Of a stretch of DNA of 64,000 nucleotides, positions 34,900-46,500 are shown piece after piece. Position 1 is the stretch's first letter. Each line of letters opens with the position of its first letter. Source of the DNA: Bubalus kerabau (Eukaryota > Chordata > Mammalia > Artiodactyla > Bovidae); the NCBI RefSeq assembly GCF_029407905.1, contig NC_073645.1:54393501-54457500 (forward strand), given 5' to 3'. Both the position numbers and the translations under genes were made by a program. Below the pieces are notes generated by a model. That model did not search any database, was not told the DNA's origin, and saw only the letters and a list, made by a program, of their open reading frames with translations.

Positions 34900-36940
34900 G
34901 CACAGCATTTCAGAAGGCAGTGGGTTGATTACAAACAAAGAGATAATGTGGACATTGCCAGCACAGTGGGCTGACCTCCTGGCAGACCAGGGAGATTTGG
35001 CAGTTTTTGTGGGTTTAATAACCAATTTTTATAGCTCAAGAAAAAAAATTCCTGCTGTAGGGCTGGCATCAGGTGATTGATTAGGGTGCTATGGGGGTGT
35101 TTACTGGAGTGGGCATCTTTGCCTAATTGGGAGTCAGGAAGCTTATTAGTGATGATTGGGGGTTTTGGCAATGGTTACAAAGGGCTGAGTTACCTTCAGA
35201 AGTGTCGTTGGTCCTGGTCTTGGCTTCTGTGGCCTTGGACAGGACTCACCAGTCCTGAGTGTAGGTTTCTCAGAGAGAAATGAGATGGTGGAGGAGGAGA
35301 GCTCCCGGTGAGAGCCTGGACCTGACATCCATCCTTCTTGATCTCAGCACAGGAGCTGCGGGTTTCTGTGTGTACAGCTGTCCCCAGGTCAGAGCAGCTG
35401 CCTTCTGTGGGCCTGATGTTCAATCCTGATTACGTAAGACAGATGCAAAATGAGAGTTAAGACCTTTGTCAGGTTGTCCTCCAACCACTTCATTCACAGC
35501 CTGGAACAGTTCTTCATGACACCTGCTGTCCCCACTACACACTGAGGGCTCCCTCCCCAGAGCACGTTCATGGAGGCCCCACTTTGTTCCTGGCCCATTC
35601 CAGACACGGGCTCAGCTGTAGGTCAAGCCGGAGGCTGCAGACCCCAATTCTTACATGAAACTGACAGGCTCAGAGACAGAAAAAATAAAATGTACACAAA
35701 GTTCAATGGTAATATGTATCTTAGAGAAAAATAAAATCAGGAAGCTTAGGTAAATTTCAGAGTGTGTTTAGAGAGTAATCAATGGGGATGGCAGAGTGTT
35801 CTGAGCTGGGAGTGCAGCAAGTGCCAAGACGCTGAGGCCACAGTGGAAAGCATGTTCAGAGTTTTAATAGTGTGGATTCTTTGATTTTTCTTGAGTCTAT
35901 TTTCCTTTCTCTTTTGTAGATCATTAATATAAACCTGGGCACCAATCTCTTGAATTCAGCATATTATATTGTGATGAATCAAAGTGAAAAGTTCAGTGAT
36001 TTTGGATCAAGTGAGCACCTGTTTATTGAGCGGTCTCTCTGGGCCCAGCACTGTGGGAGTAACCAGGAGGCTGTGGAATGGACGTGAAGGTCTCCCCCTT
36101 GATGACCTTGGTCATGAATTTCCACCATGTCCTGAGGCCACTTTCTCCCCACCTCACCTGGGTCGTGAATTCTGGTCCAAACGCTCTCATATCTTCATCC
36201 TCTGTAATTCCTTCCAGATGTTTCTAACCAAAGATCCACCAAACTGCTCAAAGGCAATTCGGCCCCAAATGAGTCCACCCTTTAAGGGTAGCCACTAATC
36301 GCCCCGCCCTCAAGTCCCAGGAGTGGTGTCTGCCTCGTCGCACCCAAGCACCTCCCACCGTGATCCCACCACTTCAGGACTCCCCACCGTCCTTTCCAGC
36401 CTCAGACTGCACACTGACCTTCACCTCTGAACCAAGCCAGTCCCCTCAAGTGGAGGGCAATCGCACACAGACCACCATGAGTGGTCATTGCCCATAAAGA
36501 AGAGCTATGCCAGAGCAGAGGGCAGAAAGGTCTCCCTGAGCAGGTAGAGACAGGCCAGTGTGGCAGCAAAGTTCACATGGGGGTTGAGGCCGGCAGCACA
36601 CTGCAGCCCCTTCCCCCAGTTCTCCAGGGGGGCCTGTGATCTCAGGCTACCATCTTGGTGGGCTGCCTCCTGTGTTAGAGGGATGCCCCGTTCATTCACT
36701 CACCTTGTGTTTTGTCTTTGCACCCAGTGCCAGTCTTTGGCTAGATAACTAACTCACCCTTAGAGACCCAGTTCAGGAGGTGCCCACTCCATGAAGACTT
36801 GCTGATGGCCACCCCTTCTTCTTGGTGCATCTGGGCTCATCTGAAACTCCCCAGGGCTCTGATCATGCTTGATTACCTCTCCAGCCTGTGAGATCTGTGA
36901 CACTGGACCAGACTAGGAAGGAACTCAAACTGTGATGATG
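34900..36940. other. Spacer between modules Y and X of copy B, repeat-derived in part
   Basis: The segment 34.92-35.45 kb has LTR-like wording (aataaccaatttttatagct; gagagctcccggtgagagcc), but no ends were found. Two L2-like stretches are visible (near 36.01-36.08, gagcacctgtttattgagcg, and 36.72-36.94, ctagataactaactcaccct to ggctctgatcatgcttgatt). I see no gene. Confidence 0.35.
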
Positions 36941-37361
36941 CCTGAATGAGTAGTAAAAGAAACACACCACATGTGAGTTCATCAAAGGTCTCTTTCTTCT
37001 CTTCCCTCACCTCATCTGACACTTTAGTAGTTAGCAGAATTTTTATTTTCAATCGAATAAAGAAATTTCATGACTGTACCTCCTTGAGAAACAAATGGCA
37101 GGACTCCTTCCAGATACCTGAGCCAAAAGACGACATCCTAGGAACATAAGGTGTCTGGGCCCCTGGGCAGCAGGAAGTGGGAAAACAAACAGATGGGTGC
37201 AGTCTTCACCCTCTGTCACTAGGACACACTTGCTCCCTCTTTGGACTTAACCAACATGCCTCATAATTAGCTGACTACAGCTGTAATTCAAGGTCTCTCC
37301 TTGGATGGTATGTCTTTTGGAGACAGATTTAGAGGCCACCAAACCTCAATTCTTGAAGAAA

Positions 37362-37613
37362 TCAATGGCACCCCATTCCAGTACTCTTGCCTGGAAAATC
37401 CCAAGGATGGAGGAGCCTGGTAGGCTGCAGTCCATGGGGTCGCTAGGAGTCAGACACGACTGAGTGACTTCTTTCACTTTTCACTTTCATGCATTGAAGG
37501 AAATGGCAACCTACTCCAGTGTTCTTGCCTGGAGAATCCCAGGGATGCGGGAGCCTGGTGGGCTGACATCTATGGGGTCGGACACCACTGAAGCAACCTA
37601 GCAGCAGCAGCAG
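37362..37613 (+). mobile_element. Bov-A2 SINE, present in B only
   Basis: A dimeric plus copy ending in cagcagcagcagcag. CCTCAATTCT precedes it and CCCCAATTCT follows it, a likely target duplication. Copy A reads catcagttctgagctgtttt through the same point without a SINE, so this insertion followed the A/B duplication. Confidence 0.92.
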
Positions 37614-39397
37614 CAGACCCCAATTCTAAGCTCTCTGTATGACATACGACAAGTCACTCTTCCCCTTGGATTTTCTGTTCCTAACGCCAAGTAAATATGC
37701 TTTTCTCTGCCAGACAACCTTCCATAGGTCGGGCCTGGCTGGGTTCCTGATGGCTGTGAGAGGCTAGAGCTCTTGCTGTCCCTAAACCCCCAGCCTGCAA
37801 CATGGAGGTGAATGTCTTATGGAGGAACATGGGAGCGAGTAGGGAAGATGGACACTGTCAGGGTGGCACCAAAATACAGAGAACTGGACCTCGGGCACCT
37901 CCAGCGGGCCCCAGTGTAATGCCACGGGCCACGTTCCCTGAGCGGGCCACTACACGAGCACTTGCCCTCTGCCTCTGCAGGATTAAAGAGCTGCTGCACT
38001 TGCTGCCTTTCAGCACCCCTAGAAGAGCTCAGGGTGGAGAGCGTAAAGGAATCACCTGTGCTGCGGGAAAAACTGGCATGACAAGGCTTCAGACAGACAT
38101 TTTCAGAAGATGATTTTATGAGCCCAGCCTTGTATCTCCTCATATCTAGAAAAGAACTAAAATCCTTCATGGTAACTTCTGCTCTTTGACTAAACATAAT
38201 CTTCATGAGACAAACTTTCTGGGAAAATCTACGGGCTTGATTACATCTCCACCAAAGTCACATTTACAGAGCCTCCCCTACCTCTGCAGCAGTTTCTCAA
38301 TGCGATCTGAGACACTGTCCCAAATAAGACAACTCACCACTCTCAACATTATGAATTTTAAGTCAGCAACACAAGCTCCCATGTGCTAAAGTCCCAGCTT
38401 GAGGGTCATGGCCCGAAGAGGGCTGAAGGGCGTGTCAGGAGCAGCCCACACACAGGAACCTGGGGAGCCCAGGGCTCAGAGCGCGCTGGGGACTGGAGCC
38501 TGGCTGGCGGGGTGCCCAGCCTGGGGGCATCAGTGGCCACACCTCCCTGAGGAGCCTGGTCAGTACTTGGTTGGGAGACTTCAAATTCTGGAGGGTCAGG
38601 ATTTTGCCACCTTTCTCTTCTGCCCTCTCCCTTGCCACACTAACCTCAACTTCTCCTGCACAGGACCCCTTTTCTTTAGCCGCCGTCAGGAGGCGTCCAT
38701 CTTTGGAGTCCTGCTCAGGGTGGCAGGCGTGTGGGGTTTTGAGAAAAGGCAGCAGGGCTGAGCTTCTGTCCACTGAGCTTGATGGTAAGCTCCGGGGTGG
38801 TTGGGCAAGTTGAGGATCTGCAGTATAGCAAGACGCAATGCCGTGGACTGGAATGTATAAAATGATGGCAATTGTTATGTTCTGTGTATTGTTCACAGTA
38901 AAAAAATTGTGTCTCTAAGCTTCTTAAAGCACTTAGAATGGACAATTCTTAAGCAAAAGAGAGGAACCAACCCTTGGCTAAAACATGGGTGAGCCTCAAA
39001 AGCATGACACTAAGTGTGAGAAAGCCAGCTAGAAATGTCCACCTGTGCAACTCCAATTATCTGAAATACACAGAACAGGCACGCCCGTAGGCAAACAGCA
39101 CCCAGGTGATTGTTGAGGGCTAGGGCAAGGGGAAGTGGCTGTTTCATGAGTTTTTGATTTCTTTCTGAGGTAATGAAATGTTCTGAATTCATTGTGATGA
39201 CACTGGAGCAAATTTCTGTGTAAACTGAATCATCACACTGCAAGCTTCTGAAAGGGTGAATTTTATGATGTACATTTTCTCTTTAAACATTAGCATGCAA
39301 TTTTTTAGAAAGAACATGAAAGCATGACATCCTAAACTTGGTTCTCACGCTAATAATTTCCGCAGACACGAGCAAAGACCTCCTCCTCAAAGGAGAA

Positions 39398-39600
39398 TGT
39401 GCGTGCATGCTCAGTCATGTTAGACTCTGCGATCTATGGACTGTAAACCTCCAGGCTCCTCTGTCCACAGAATTCTCCAGGCAAGCATACTGGATTCAGT
39501 TGCCGTTTTCTTCCCCAGGCACTCTTCCCAACCCAGGGACTGACCTCACATCCACATTGACAGGTGAATTCTTTGCCACTGAGGCACCCGCAAAGCTTCC
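39398..39600 (-). mobile_element. Bov-tA SINE shared with copy A
   Basis: Minus-strand copy (tgcatgctcagtcatgttag, cctccaggctcctctgtcca, head complement tgccactgaggcacccgcaa). It matches the SINE at 26.10-26.23 kb in location, orientation and flank. Confidence 0.88.
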
Positions 39601-40209
39601 AAATAAGAACAAACAAGTTTATGTAGAACTTGTCTGTATAGCAGAGGAGTCAGACACCACTACTCACCTGAGGGTGAAACACTGGGCACATGTGGGAATG
39701 GGGATGATTTCTGGTGAAAAAACAGGCAGGCTTTCCAGCCTTGAAATTGTGATGAGCTGGAGGCAGGTTGACAGAGCGGTGCTTCCACGTGATTGTTTGG
39801 AGGAACAGATTTGGCATTACCTTTCCACTACAAAGGGAAAGGTTGGAAAGGAGGAAGGTGTGAGGTACTGATCTTGGGGCGTAATTGCTGTAGAGGGTGG
39901 GGTTTGGCTTCCTGGGTTGGTTGCTATAAGGCGTGGGCCTGTTTGAAGGGAGAGGATCATCGGCTCCCAGGAAGGATTTAGAAAATTCTGAATCGTAGAA
40001 CGCGTCTTTCATGATCTTCAAATAGTGTGGACAAAGAAACTGTATTCAACGTTTTAAAAATTAACTGCAAAGTGATCAGTGGGAACAATGGCGATTTTCA
40101 CTACTGTGAATTTTAGAATTTGATTATATTGTAGTGAATTTTCCTCTCAATAAAAACTATCCACTTTCGTTTTTATTATGCTAAACACCACCGTGCGGCT
40201 TTCTGATCT

Positions 40210-41780
40210 ACCTCGCGCAACAGCTACCACGTGACGCGCCACTGTTTGCACGCCTCACCTGGGGGACCTGGGTCGCACCCGGGCGATGGTGCGCGCGAGC
40301 ACCCAGCTTCAAGCCCGGCCATTAGGCATCGCGTTGCCCAGCCCAGAGCACTCAGTGTCCCCGCGAACGGAGGCCAGATTCTGGAGAAGCCGCTGACGAT
40401 CGGCCCCGCCAGGAGTTCAGTCGGGGTTCTCTCGACCGTCACTGGGTGGCGGAGGCAGGTCCCTGTCTCCCACCATCTGTTAGGCGCTTCCCACCCCCCA
40501 GCGGGATCGGCGGACGGGATGTGAGTGCCCCCCGCCAACCTGCGGGGTCCGCGTGGCCACCCCAGGGAGGGGACCTGCAGAGTAAGTGACTAATGTGCCC
40601 GCGGAGGCCCCAGGACAAGGACGCGGGCGTTTCCCGACTCAGGGCCAACACGACCTGCGGAGGGGTCTGCGGCGTCAGGGTCCGGAGCCATGTTCCCGCC
40701 GAACCTGAGAAACGAACGTGGCCGCCTTTGGACAGCCGCGCCGGGGCGGCCGTAGGCCCCAAGGACGGAGAACGCACCCTGGGCCGCCCGTGGGCAGGGT
40801 CATCGCGGTCCCACCGGATGGAGAACGGGGAGGTTTGGGCTCGATTTCCGAGTCCTAGTTGCGCATTCGGGCCCGTCCCTACACCGGGAAAGATGTCAGA
40901 CATTGGGGATTAGGGTGAACTGGATCCACGGGTCAGAGACGCGGACCCCCGGCGCGGTTGTTCCATCTCCAGGCCACTTGTAAACGGAACACACTACGCA
41001 GTATCAGGCATCAACATCACGTCGTATAACCACAGGCAGGTCTCTGGGCAGAAGAGCACCCAGGAGTGCTGATCGACCCAGTCAAGCAATCACCCATCAA
41101 AGGGCGCCGCAACGATCACCATCCTAAATAACCCTGCAAGCACAATCTTCAGCGATAGCAGGACACACCTAGGCCTCAGCGATGCCGGGACTTTCGCCGC
41201 CAATATTGCCGGCTCCCGGAACGCTTCCTCGGGCCTGGCTGCCAAGTCACAGCCCTTACAGAGGTCGCAGACGCTCCAAAGGGAAGTGTGACACTTGAGT
41301 GCTCAGACGTGTCAAACTCTTTGCGACCACATGGACTGTGGCCCACCAAGCTCCTCTGTCCGTGGGATTTCCCAGGCAAGAATCCTGGAGCGGGTTGCCA
41401 TGTCCTCCTCCTGGGGACCTGCCCAACCCAGGGATCGAACTCACGTCTCTTCCATCTCCTGCACTGGCAGGCAGGGTCTTTACCACGAGCACCACCAGAG
41501 GGAACGGACAATCTCAAAGCGGTAGTCTGGTGGCTCCGGACAGCCGGCTGTAACGGCCCCAGGGCGGATCCCTGTCACCGGCCTGCCGCGGAGGACGCAG
41601 CCGCGCCGGCAAACGCCCTAGCTTTTCCTGGGCCGTCTGCCCTGGAGCGGCTCCTGGCTCTGCACAGCTCGCCGCGGGGACGCGCAGGGACCCTGGAGCG
41701 GGAGCGGAGGCCGGGGAGCGGGAAAGAAGTCCTGGGGCTCCCTGCGCGACTCCCGGCGTGGCGGTTGCAACAACACGGAC
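40210..41780 (+). promoter_or_regulatory. CpG-rich block, copy B promoter region
   Basis: CpG-dense DNA at 40.23-41.0 and again 41.5-41.77 kb, with a Bov-tA inserted between (41.29-41.51). It stands about 1.8 kb before the KRAB-A exon and corresponds to the islands of copies A and C. A possible donor (cagagtaagtg at about 40578) could end a non-coding first exon. Splicing from here to the KRAB exon is inference. Confidence 0.6.
41288..41512 (-). mobile_element. Bov-tA SINE inside the copy B CpG block
   Basis: Minus copy, complete from the tail (gtgctcagacgtgtcaaact) through gggatttcccaggcaagaat to the head complement ctttaccacgagcaccacca. The overlapping 175-codon frame at 41288-41815 is SINE plus GC-rich translation. 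Confidence 0.92.
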
Positions 41781-42550
41781 TTGAACTCATGGCCTGTAAA
41801 ACTGCAACCAGATAAGTAATCGGAGAAATCGTTATGAATCATTTATACTCTGTGATTTCAGAATGGAGTCCTTGTAAAGCACTTTTTCTTTTAAGTCTAG
41901 AAATCATCAAAGAAATAAACCATAAACTTGACTACAAACTGATCTTTACATATTTCGCAAAGAACCATGATAACAAACGGGTATCTGGGGAACACTTGTG
42001 CAAATTCATGTATAATTAAAAAAAAAATTGAGATCAGCGTTACTTAATATAGGAGAGCATTTGGAATTATAGCCATTAAGAGGAAGTAGGTAGGTAAATT
42101 CTAGTACAACCACACAAGACAATCGGCAATTTGCGTTTTGGTTATTAATGTTTTTTAAATGAGATAAATCTGCAGGTACTTGGAAGGGAGTTGGGAATGA
42201 ACTATTCAACGAAAATAAGTTGTAGAACTCCCAACGGTGTTATTTTTCAAAACATAGAACATCTATCATTTAAAGAAATTTGGATGGAAAGGCAAAGGAA
42301 TTAAAATTGCTTAACCAATTAAAAAAAAAAAACACACAAAAATCAAGTCTTCCTTGTAACCCAGTCTCTGGAGTCAGAAAGGTGAACATCTCTAGAAATA
42401 AAGATGGGCCACATCTCCTACTTTTCTGGCCTCTCCAACTACAGCCTCCAGGCTGGCAACTGGCATCCCAGCCCCTCAATGTATGTGCTCCTCCTGGGCC
42501 CAGAGCCAAGTGGGATGGGAGGCAGCCTGGACCCTACAGACCTGGGCTCA

Positions 42551-42735
42551 GGCCTCCTTCCTCGTCCTGGGTGCCCGCCCCCACCCCACCCCACCCCACC
42601 CTCCACCCCCCAGCCATTCGCTCAGTCCCCTGGATCATTCCCCCCAGGGCCTCCTTCCTCATCCTGGGTGTCCCTACCCCAGCCATTCACTCAGTTCCCC
42701 CCTCCCCGCCACAGATCGTTCCCCACAGGGGCTGC
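42551..42735 (+). repeat. Tandem duplication of about 107 bp with (CCCCA) tract
   Basis: ggcctccttcctcgtcctgg begins at 42551 and ggcctccttcctcatcctgg at 42658. Each is followed by a CCCAGCCATTC(A/G)CTCAGT word and an ATC(A/G)TTCCCC word. The first unit holds a run of ccacc repeats. Copy A has a single equivalent near 29.94 kb, so the doubling is specific to B. Confidence 0.85.
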
Positions 42736-43024
42736 CGGCCCCACCCCAAAGGGTGCAGCCTTCTCTCCGTGAGCCTTGAGTTTTCCCAATGGAAGGACAT
42801 TCTTTCCCACAGCAGGTGCCAACCAAGGGGACAACAGAACTTTGGCTCCTGGACACATGGTACGCACTTTCTCCTCACATCGGATGAGGATGCCTGATCA
42901 CAGTGGAGATGATACAGGCACCACCTCCTGACCCCAAGTTTAGTACAAACCTTCAGCAGTGCAGAGTTGTGGATATTGCATCAAGACCTCAGTTTTTAAT
43001 GACAATATTCCTGGATAACTAGTA

Positions 43025-43240
43025 AGTAACATATAATATGTAGTTTTTATTTGAGTTTTGTTCTGTTCTAAGCACTTACCTATTAGATCTTTCAATCACC
43101 CTACTCTCTCAGGAGGTAATGAACCTTACTCACACATGAAAATTGTGAGGTTCAAAAGGGGGCATAATTTGTCCATCGTCAAAGCTGGTAAAGGGCAGAA
43201 TGTGGCTCTTGCTTACCTTGTATTTAGTCTGTAGATTTAA
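43025..43240 (+). mobile_element. MIR-like SINE remnant
   Basis: The words ttctaagcacttacctatta, ctctctcaggaggtaatgaa, acatgaaaattgtgaggttc and aaagctggtaaagggcagaa follow the order of an old MIR element. Confidence 0.55.
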
Positions 43241-43596
43241 TTAATGTTGATGTGGAGCAGAATATATTTATAAACTCACAAGTAAAAATTGTATAATCAT
43301 CAGTCAGTAAGTAGGAATTTATGATCTGTTGTTGGAGAATATCCATGTTATTTCACCCCACCCTTCATGTGATGTTCCTTCATTCATGAAAGTCATTGTG
43401 TATTCAGAGTGTGCACATCTCTGATAAATCTGAAAGGCAAATGCCGAGTCAGCCCAGAGAAATCTCGGACTTCAGCTCAGCCAGGCTTGCGGTTGTGGCA
43501 CACAGCTGCCCTTTCCTGCACTGTCGTCCTCAACCACCAGCTCTGGACATTGGGGGCATGGAGTGACCCGGACCAGAATGCCCAGCGTGCTTTTAG

Positions 43597-43728
43597 GAAT
43601 CGGTGGCCTTTAAAGTGTGACTGTGAACTTTATCCGACAAGGATGGCCCTGCTAGGCCCTTCCCAGAGGAGCTGCCCAAGGATGTGATGCTAGAGAACAG
43701 CGGTCATCTGCTCACCTGCTTGCTGTGG
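43597..43728 (+). pseudogene. KRAB-A box exon, frameshifted (copy B)
   Basis: The exon follows an acceptor ending ttttag and begins ESVAFK, the usual start of KRAB-A in zinc-finger proteins. After a frameshift near 43612 it reads VTVNFIRQGW, and, after a stop and another shift, KDVMLEN and HLL. The donor (GGGTGAGAC, GT at 43729) is good. Length is 132 bases against about 127 for a normal KRAB-A exon, so unlike copy A it has no large deletion, only small indels. KRAB-A binds TRIM28 and recruits silencing; here the frame is broken. It pairs with the KRAB-B remnant 0.7 kb on, in the same orientation. Confidence 0.78.
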
Positions 43729-44424
43729 GTGAGACTGTCAGCATTTACTTACTTACTAGAGAATCACCTAGAAGAGCTTCCCCAGAGCTCACTCCCCTCT
43801 ACCCAGACACACACACTCTCCTACAGCACTTAGGACATGGAGGAAGAGATTCTGTTCATTTGGTTATTTCATCTTGAGCATGTCAAGAGATTGTAGGCTT
43901 TCTGAAAACAATCATATGTCTTTCTTACTGCTCCATATAGAACACTCAGAGCAGTGCTGGGCACTCATTTCACGGGGGCATTAAATGGATAGATAAGTGT
44001 ATTAAGTGTTTTCTAAAAACTTTCTGCTGTGCAAACCATGGTGGAATTCAACATTACAAAGTTAAATAGAGCAGACATTATCCCTTTAAAATACAATTCT
44101 TGGAGTTGGGACTGAGTTATGTTACTGGATATTTTTTTAAAATAAAGTTCAGTCCACTATAGAACAGGTGATTCACAGTGGTCATAGGAAGGGGGAAAAG
44201 GAGATTCTGTGAGCCACCTCGGGCCTGGGTGTGAGCGTCAGTAGACAGTTCCTGGACTTCCGAGCCCAGCGTCAGTGTCCTCCCTGCTCTGGGGAAGGGC
44301 TAGCGATGCGTCCAGGGCTCAGGACGTCTTTTCCTGAGCTGCTCTTTACTGTTGACCTTGCCTCTCCTCCTGATGGGAACTTGAAGACCACACACAGATC
44401 TCAACACAGAACTGCACATCCATG

Positions 44425-44520
44425 TACATTTTTCCACAGAGGCTTTTTGACTCTACATAGATGTGATTTCCTGGCTGGACCAGAAGAAGAGAGGTGGAGG
44501 GCAGAAAGGACTCTCAGAGT
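44425..44520 (+). pseudogene. KRAB-B box remnant (copy B)
   Basis: From 44460 the frame reads DVISWLDQKKRGGGQKG, matching the DVIS(x)LEQGEEPW core of KRAB-B boxes, which help the A box in repression. GEEPW is replaced by KKRGG. The position between the KRAB-A exon and the finger exon and the strand are as expected. The exon edges are not well defined: no clear acceptor stands just before it and no clear donor just after. Confidence 0.65.
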
Positions 44521-45060
44521 CCCAGGTCCAGGTGGATCCAGGTTCCTGGGTTCTGTGTGGAGAGGAGACTGCTCAGGGACCAAACAGGGCCAGTCACATC
44601 AGCTACAGAGTCTCTTCAGGAAAAGGTCTGAAAGCTCTGACATCTTGGCAGACCAGTGCAGAAATATCCCTTGGATAGTGTCCTAATTCTCTGAGCACAC
44701 TGATTTTGATTCTTCTTATTGTATATTCTTTGGCTTCAGAGAGAGTTGTTTCTATTATTATTGGAGCTAAACATTCAAGTAGCCATGTTTATTTCAGTCT
44801 CTCACCTTTATTGACTTTCCTTGACATTAAACCCTCATTTTATTTTTCATTCATTTTACCCTTAAAAATATTCAACACCAATATTTCCATATTGTATGTT
44901 CCATCAATGTTCCATATTGTATATCTAATCATTATTACATTCTCCCATTTCTGTGTTAAAAGCCAATATTTGACACATATGTACCTTAGCTTTGCAAACG
45001 TTTCCAAAATCTTCCTTCTCCTAACTCACTCTACTTATTTCTTTTCCCTCTTTTTTTCAG

Positions 45061-45143
45061 GCATGGAAGGTAGACCTAGAAAGCATGGAAGGATACCCAC
45101 ACAGGATACCTTCAGGAAGGGCCCATTTATTTGCAGATCAATG
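45061..45143 (+). pseudogene. Short linker exon with intact splice sites (copy B)
   Basis: A long pyrimidine tract (cttttccctctttttttcag, ending 45060) is followed by 83 bases open in one frame and a strong donor (ATG then GTAAGT at 45144). The frame reads AWKVDLESMEGYPHR, then IPSGRAHLFADQW. KRAB zinc-finger genes often have a small exon between the KRAB boxes and the fingers, and this one lies there. I do not know the sequence from a named protein. Confidence 0.5.
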
Positions 45144-45379
45144 GTAAGTTTCTTGAGGATGAAATCTGCTCATCACATTAGTGACCTGGTAATGGGATGA
45201 GTTAGGAATTCAGCACAATCTTCAGAAGAAAAATAGGCCTGAGCATAAATGCCATCCCAGTAGAAAGTTTTGAACAGTGTAAGGTTGGGGATAATATTGT
45301 CCTGAAGTCAAACTGTAACTTCAGCTTTAAGAGAAGGGTAATTACCTCAACATAGCTTGTATACATAATGCTTGAAAAC

Positions 45380-46500
45380 TAAAGAAGACTTAAAATTCAT
45401 TTAGAACATTATGCATGTGAGAGACTATAAAAGAGAAAATGCTTATGAATTCAGCAAAGTAACACTGCATGAAAACAAAACAAACATAGAGAGTTTCCAA
45501 AGGAGATCACCACAGAGAAAGCAGACCGCTGTCAATGCGCAGAGAAATAGTACCTGGATGTGTGCGGGCAGTCTCTCACAGCCTCTCCTCTCCGTGCAGA
45601 TTAGCAAAGGCTTCGTATTGGAAAAGAGGCCATGAATGGAATGCATATGAGGAAGATTTCACATATAACAATGTCAACTCCACATGTATTAACTCATGCA
45701 GAAGAAAACCCCAATAAATGTTATGAATGTGGGGAAGAATTCAAGTAGACCACTTGCTTTTATGTGCACCAGAAATTCAGATAAGAGAAAAACCCTATAC
45801 TTGTTGCCAAGTTGGAAGAGCCTTTGGCCATTCTTTATTCATATTTTAACTAACAGAAGGTGAATTCTCCTACAGATAGTCCAACTGTCAACAGGGGAAA
45901 GCTTCAGTCGATGCTCTAAACTTAGACAATATGAGAGAACTTGCCCTAGAGAGACCCCTACAAATGTTGTGAAGGAGGGAAATAACTCAGCTGGAGCCTT
46001 GGCTGTGTATACACCAAAAATCACACTGTAGAGAAATCCTGAAAATGTAATGAATGTGTGAGATCCTTCATCAGAGGCCAACTTCTATTCCCACCTATAA
46101 GCCCCCACATAGGAGAGAAGACCTATATCTGGAATGACCGTGAAAGAGCTTTCAGTGAATCTTCATTCCTTCAAAGTCATGGACTCATTCACACTGGAGA
46201 GAAACCACACGAGTGTCATCTATGTGCAAAAGCATTAGATGAAGACATGACCTTAGTCATCATGTGAAAAGTCATGAGTGGAGAAGAGCCTTTAGATGCC
46301 CCTCTCACATTTATATGCACAGAGAATGCAGGAAGAGACACCCTATGTCTGCAATCAACGAGGTAGATCCTCTAGCCAGAAATTTTTTTTCTTAAACCAC
46401 CAGGAAAGTCATGTGAAAATACACCCTAGCCCTGTTATCATGGTGGGATAACCTTCAGTGGGAGCTCCAGCCTTAGCACACACAGAGAACTCAGAGTGGA
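45380..46500 (+). pseudogene. C2H2 zinc-finger exon, decayed (copy B)
   Basis: A series of about 84-base periods shows finger relics: CYECGEEFK near 45720, EKPYTCCQVGRAFGHS near 45790, ENVMNV-type text near 46040, GEKTYIWND followed by RAFSESSFLQSHGLIHTGEKPHECHLCAKA at 46110-46240 (shown here in parts), and SGEE near 46280. The TGEKP linker, the CxxC pair and the FxxxxxLxxH spacing define Krueppel-type fingers that bind DNA. Only the unit around 46150-46235 is near complete. Cysteines and histidines are lost in most units, and stops and frameshifts occur between them, so no array could be made. With the KRAB exons upstream it forms one unprocessed pseudogene. I cannot assign an orthologue; ZNF705/ZNF596-like is only a guess. 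Confidence 0.8.

Larger units (their letters stand above)
36950..43800 (+). repeat. Duplicate copy B of module X
   Basis: Direct copy of A (24.1-31.7 kb) and inverted copy of C (57.4-53.6 kb). B-to-C landmarks: the complement of tggtgacctctaaatctgtt (57367) at 37330; the complement of the 56.82-57.00 kb stretch at 37.98-38.18 kb; the GC-block text gagtcctagttgcgcattcg at 40849 against the complement near 55.48 kb; gatctttacatatttcgcaa at 41941 against the complement at 54.39 kb; gagttttcccaatggaagga at 42776 against the complement near 53.59 kb. B is the only copy in this window that continues into a finger exon. Confidence 0.85.

Noticed and set aside
39338..39871. 177-codon plus-strand frame
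   Set aside because: It includes the Bov-tA at 39.40-39.60 kb and non-coding duplicate DNA. The matching stretch of copy A is not open.
41288..41815. 175-codon plus-strand frame
   Set aside because: The first part is a translated Bov-tA (SLRPHGLWPTKLLCPWDF-type text recurs wherever Bov-tA occurs) and the rest is the CpG block.
42280..42897. 205-codon plus-strand frame
   Set aside because: It crosses an A run, a tandem duplication and a CCACC tract. The composition is proline-rich by chance and copy A does not share the frame.
44706..45200. 164-codon plus-strand frame next to the finger pseudogene
   Set aside because: It reads through an intron-like AT-rich region and crosses the acceptor at 45060 in a different frame from the small exon.
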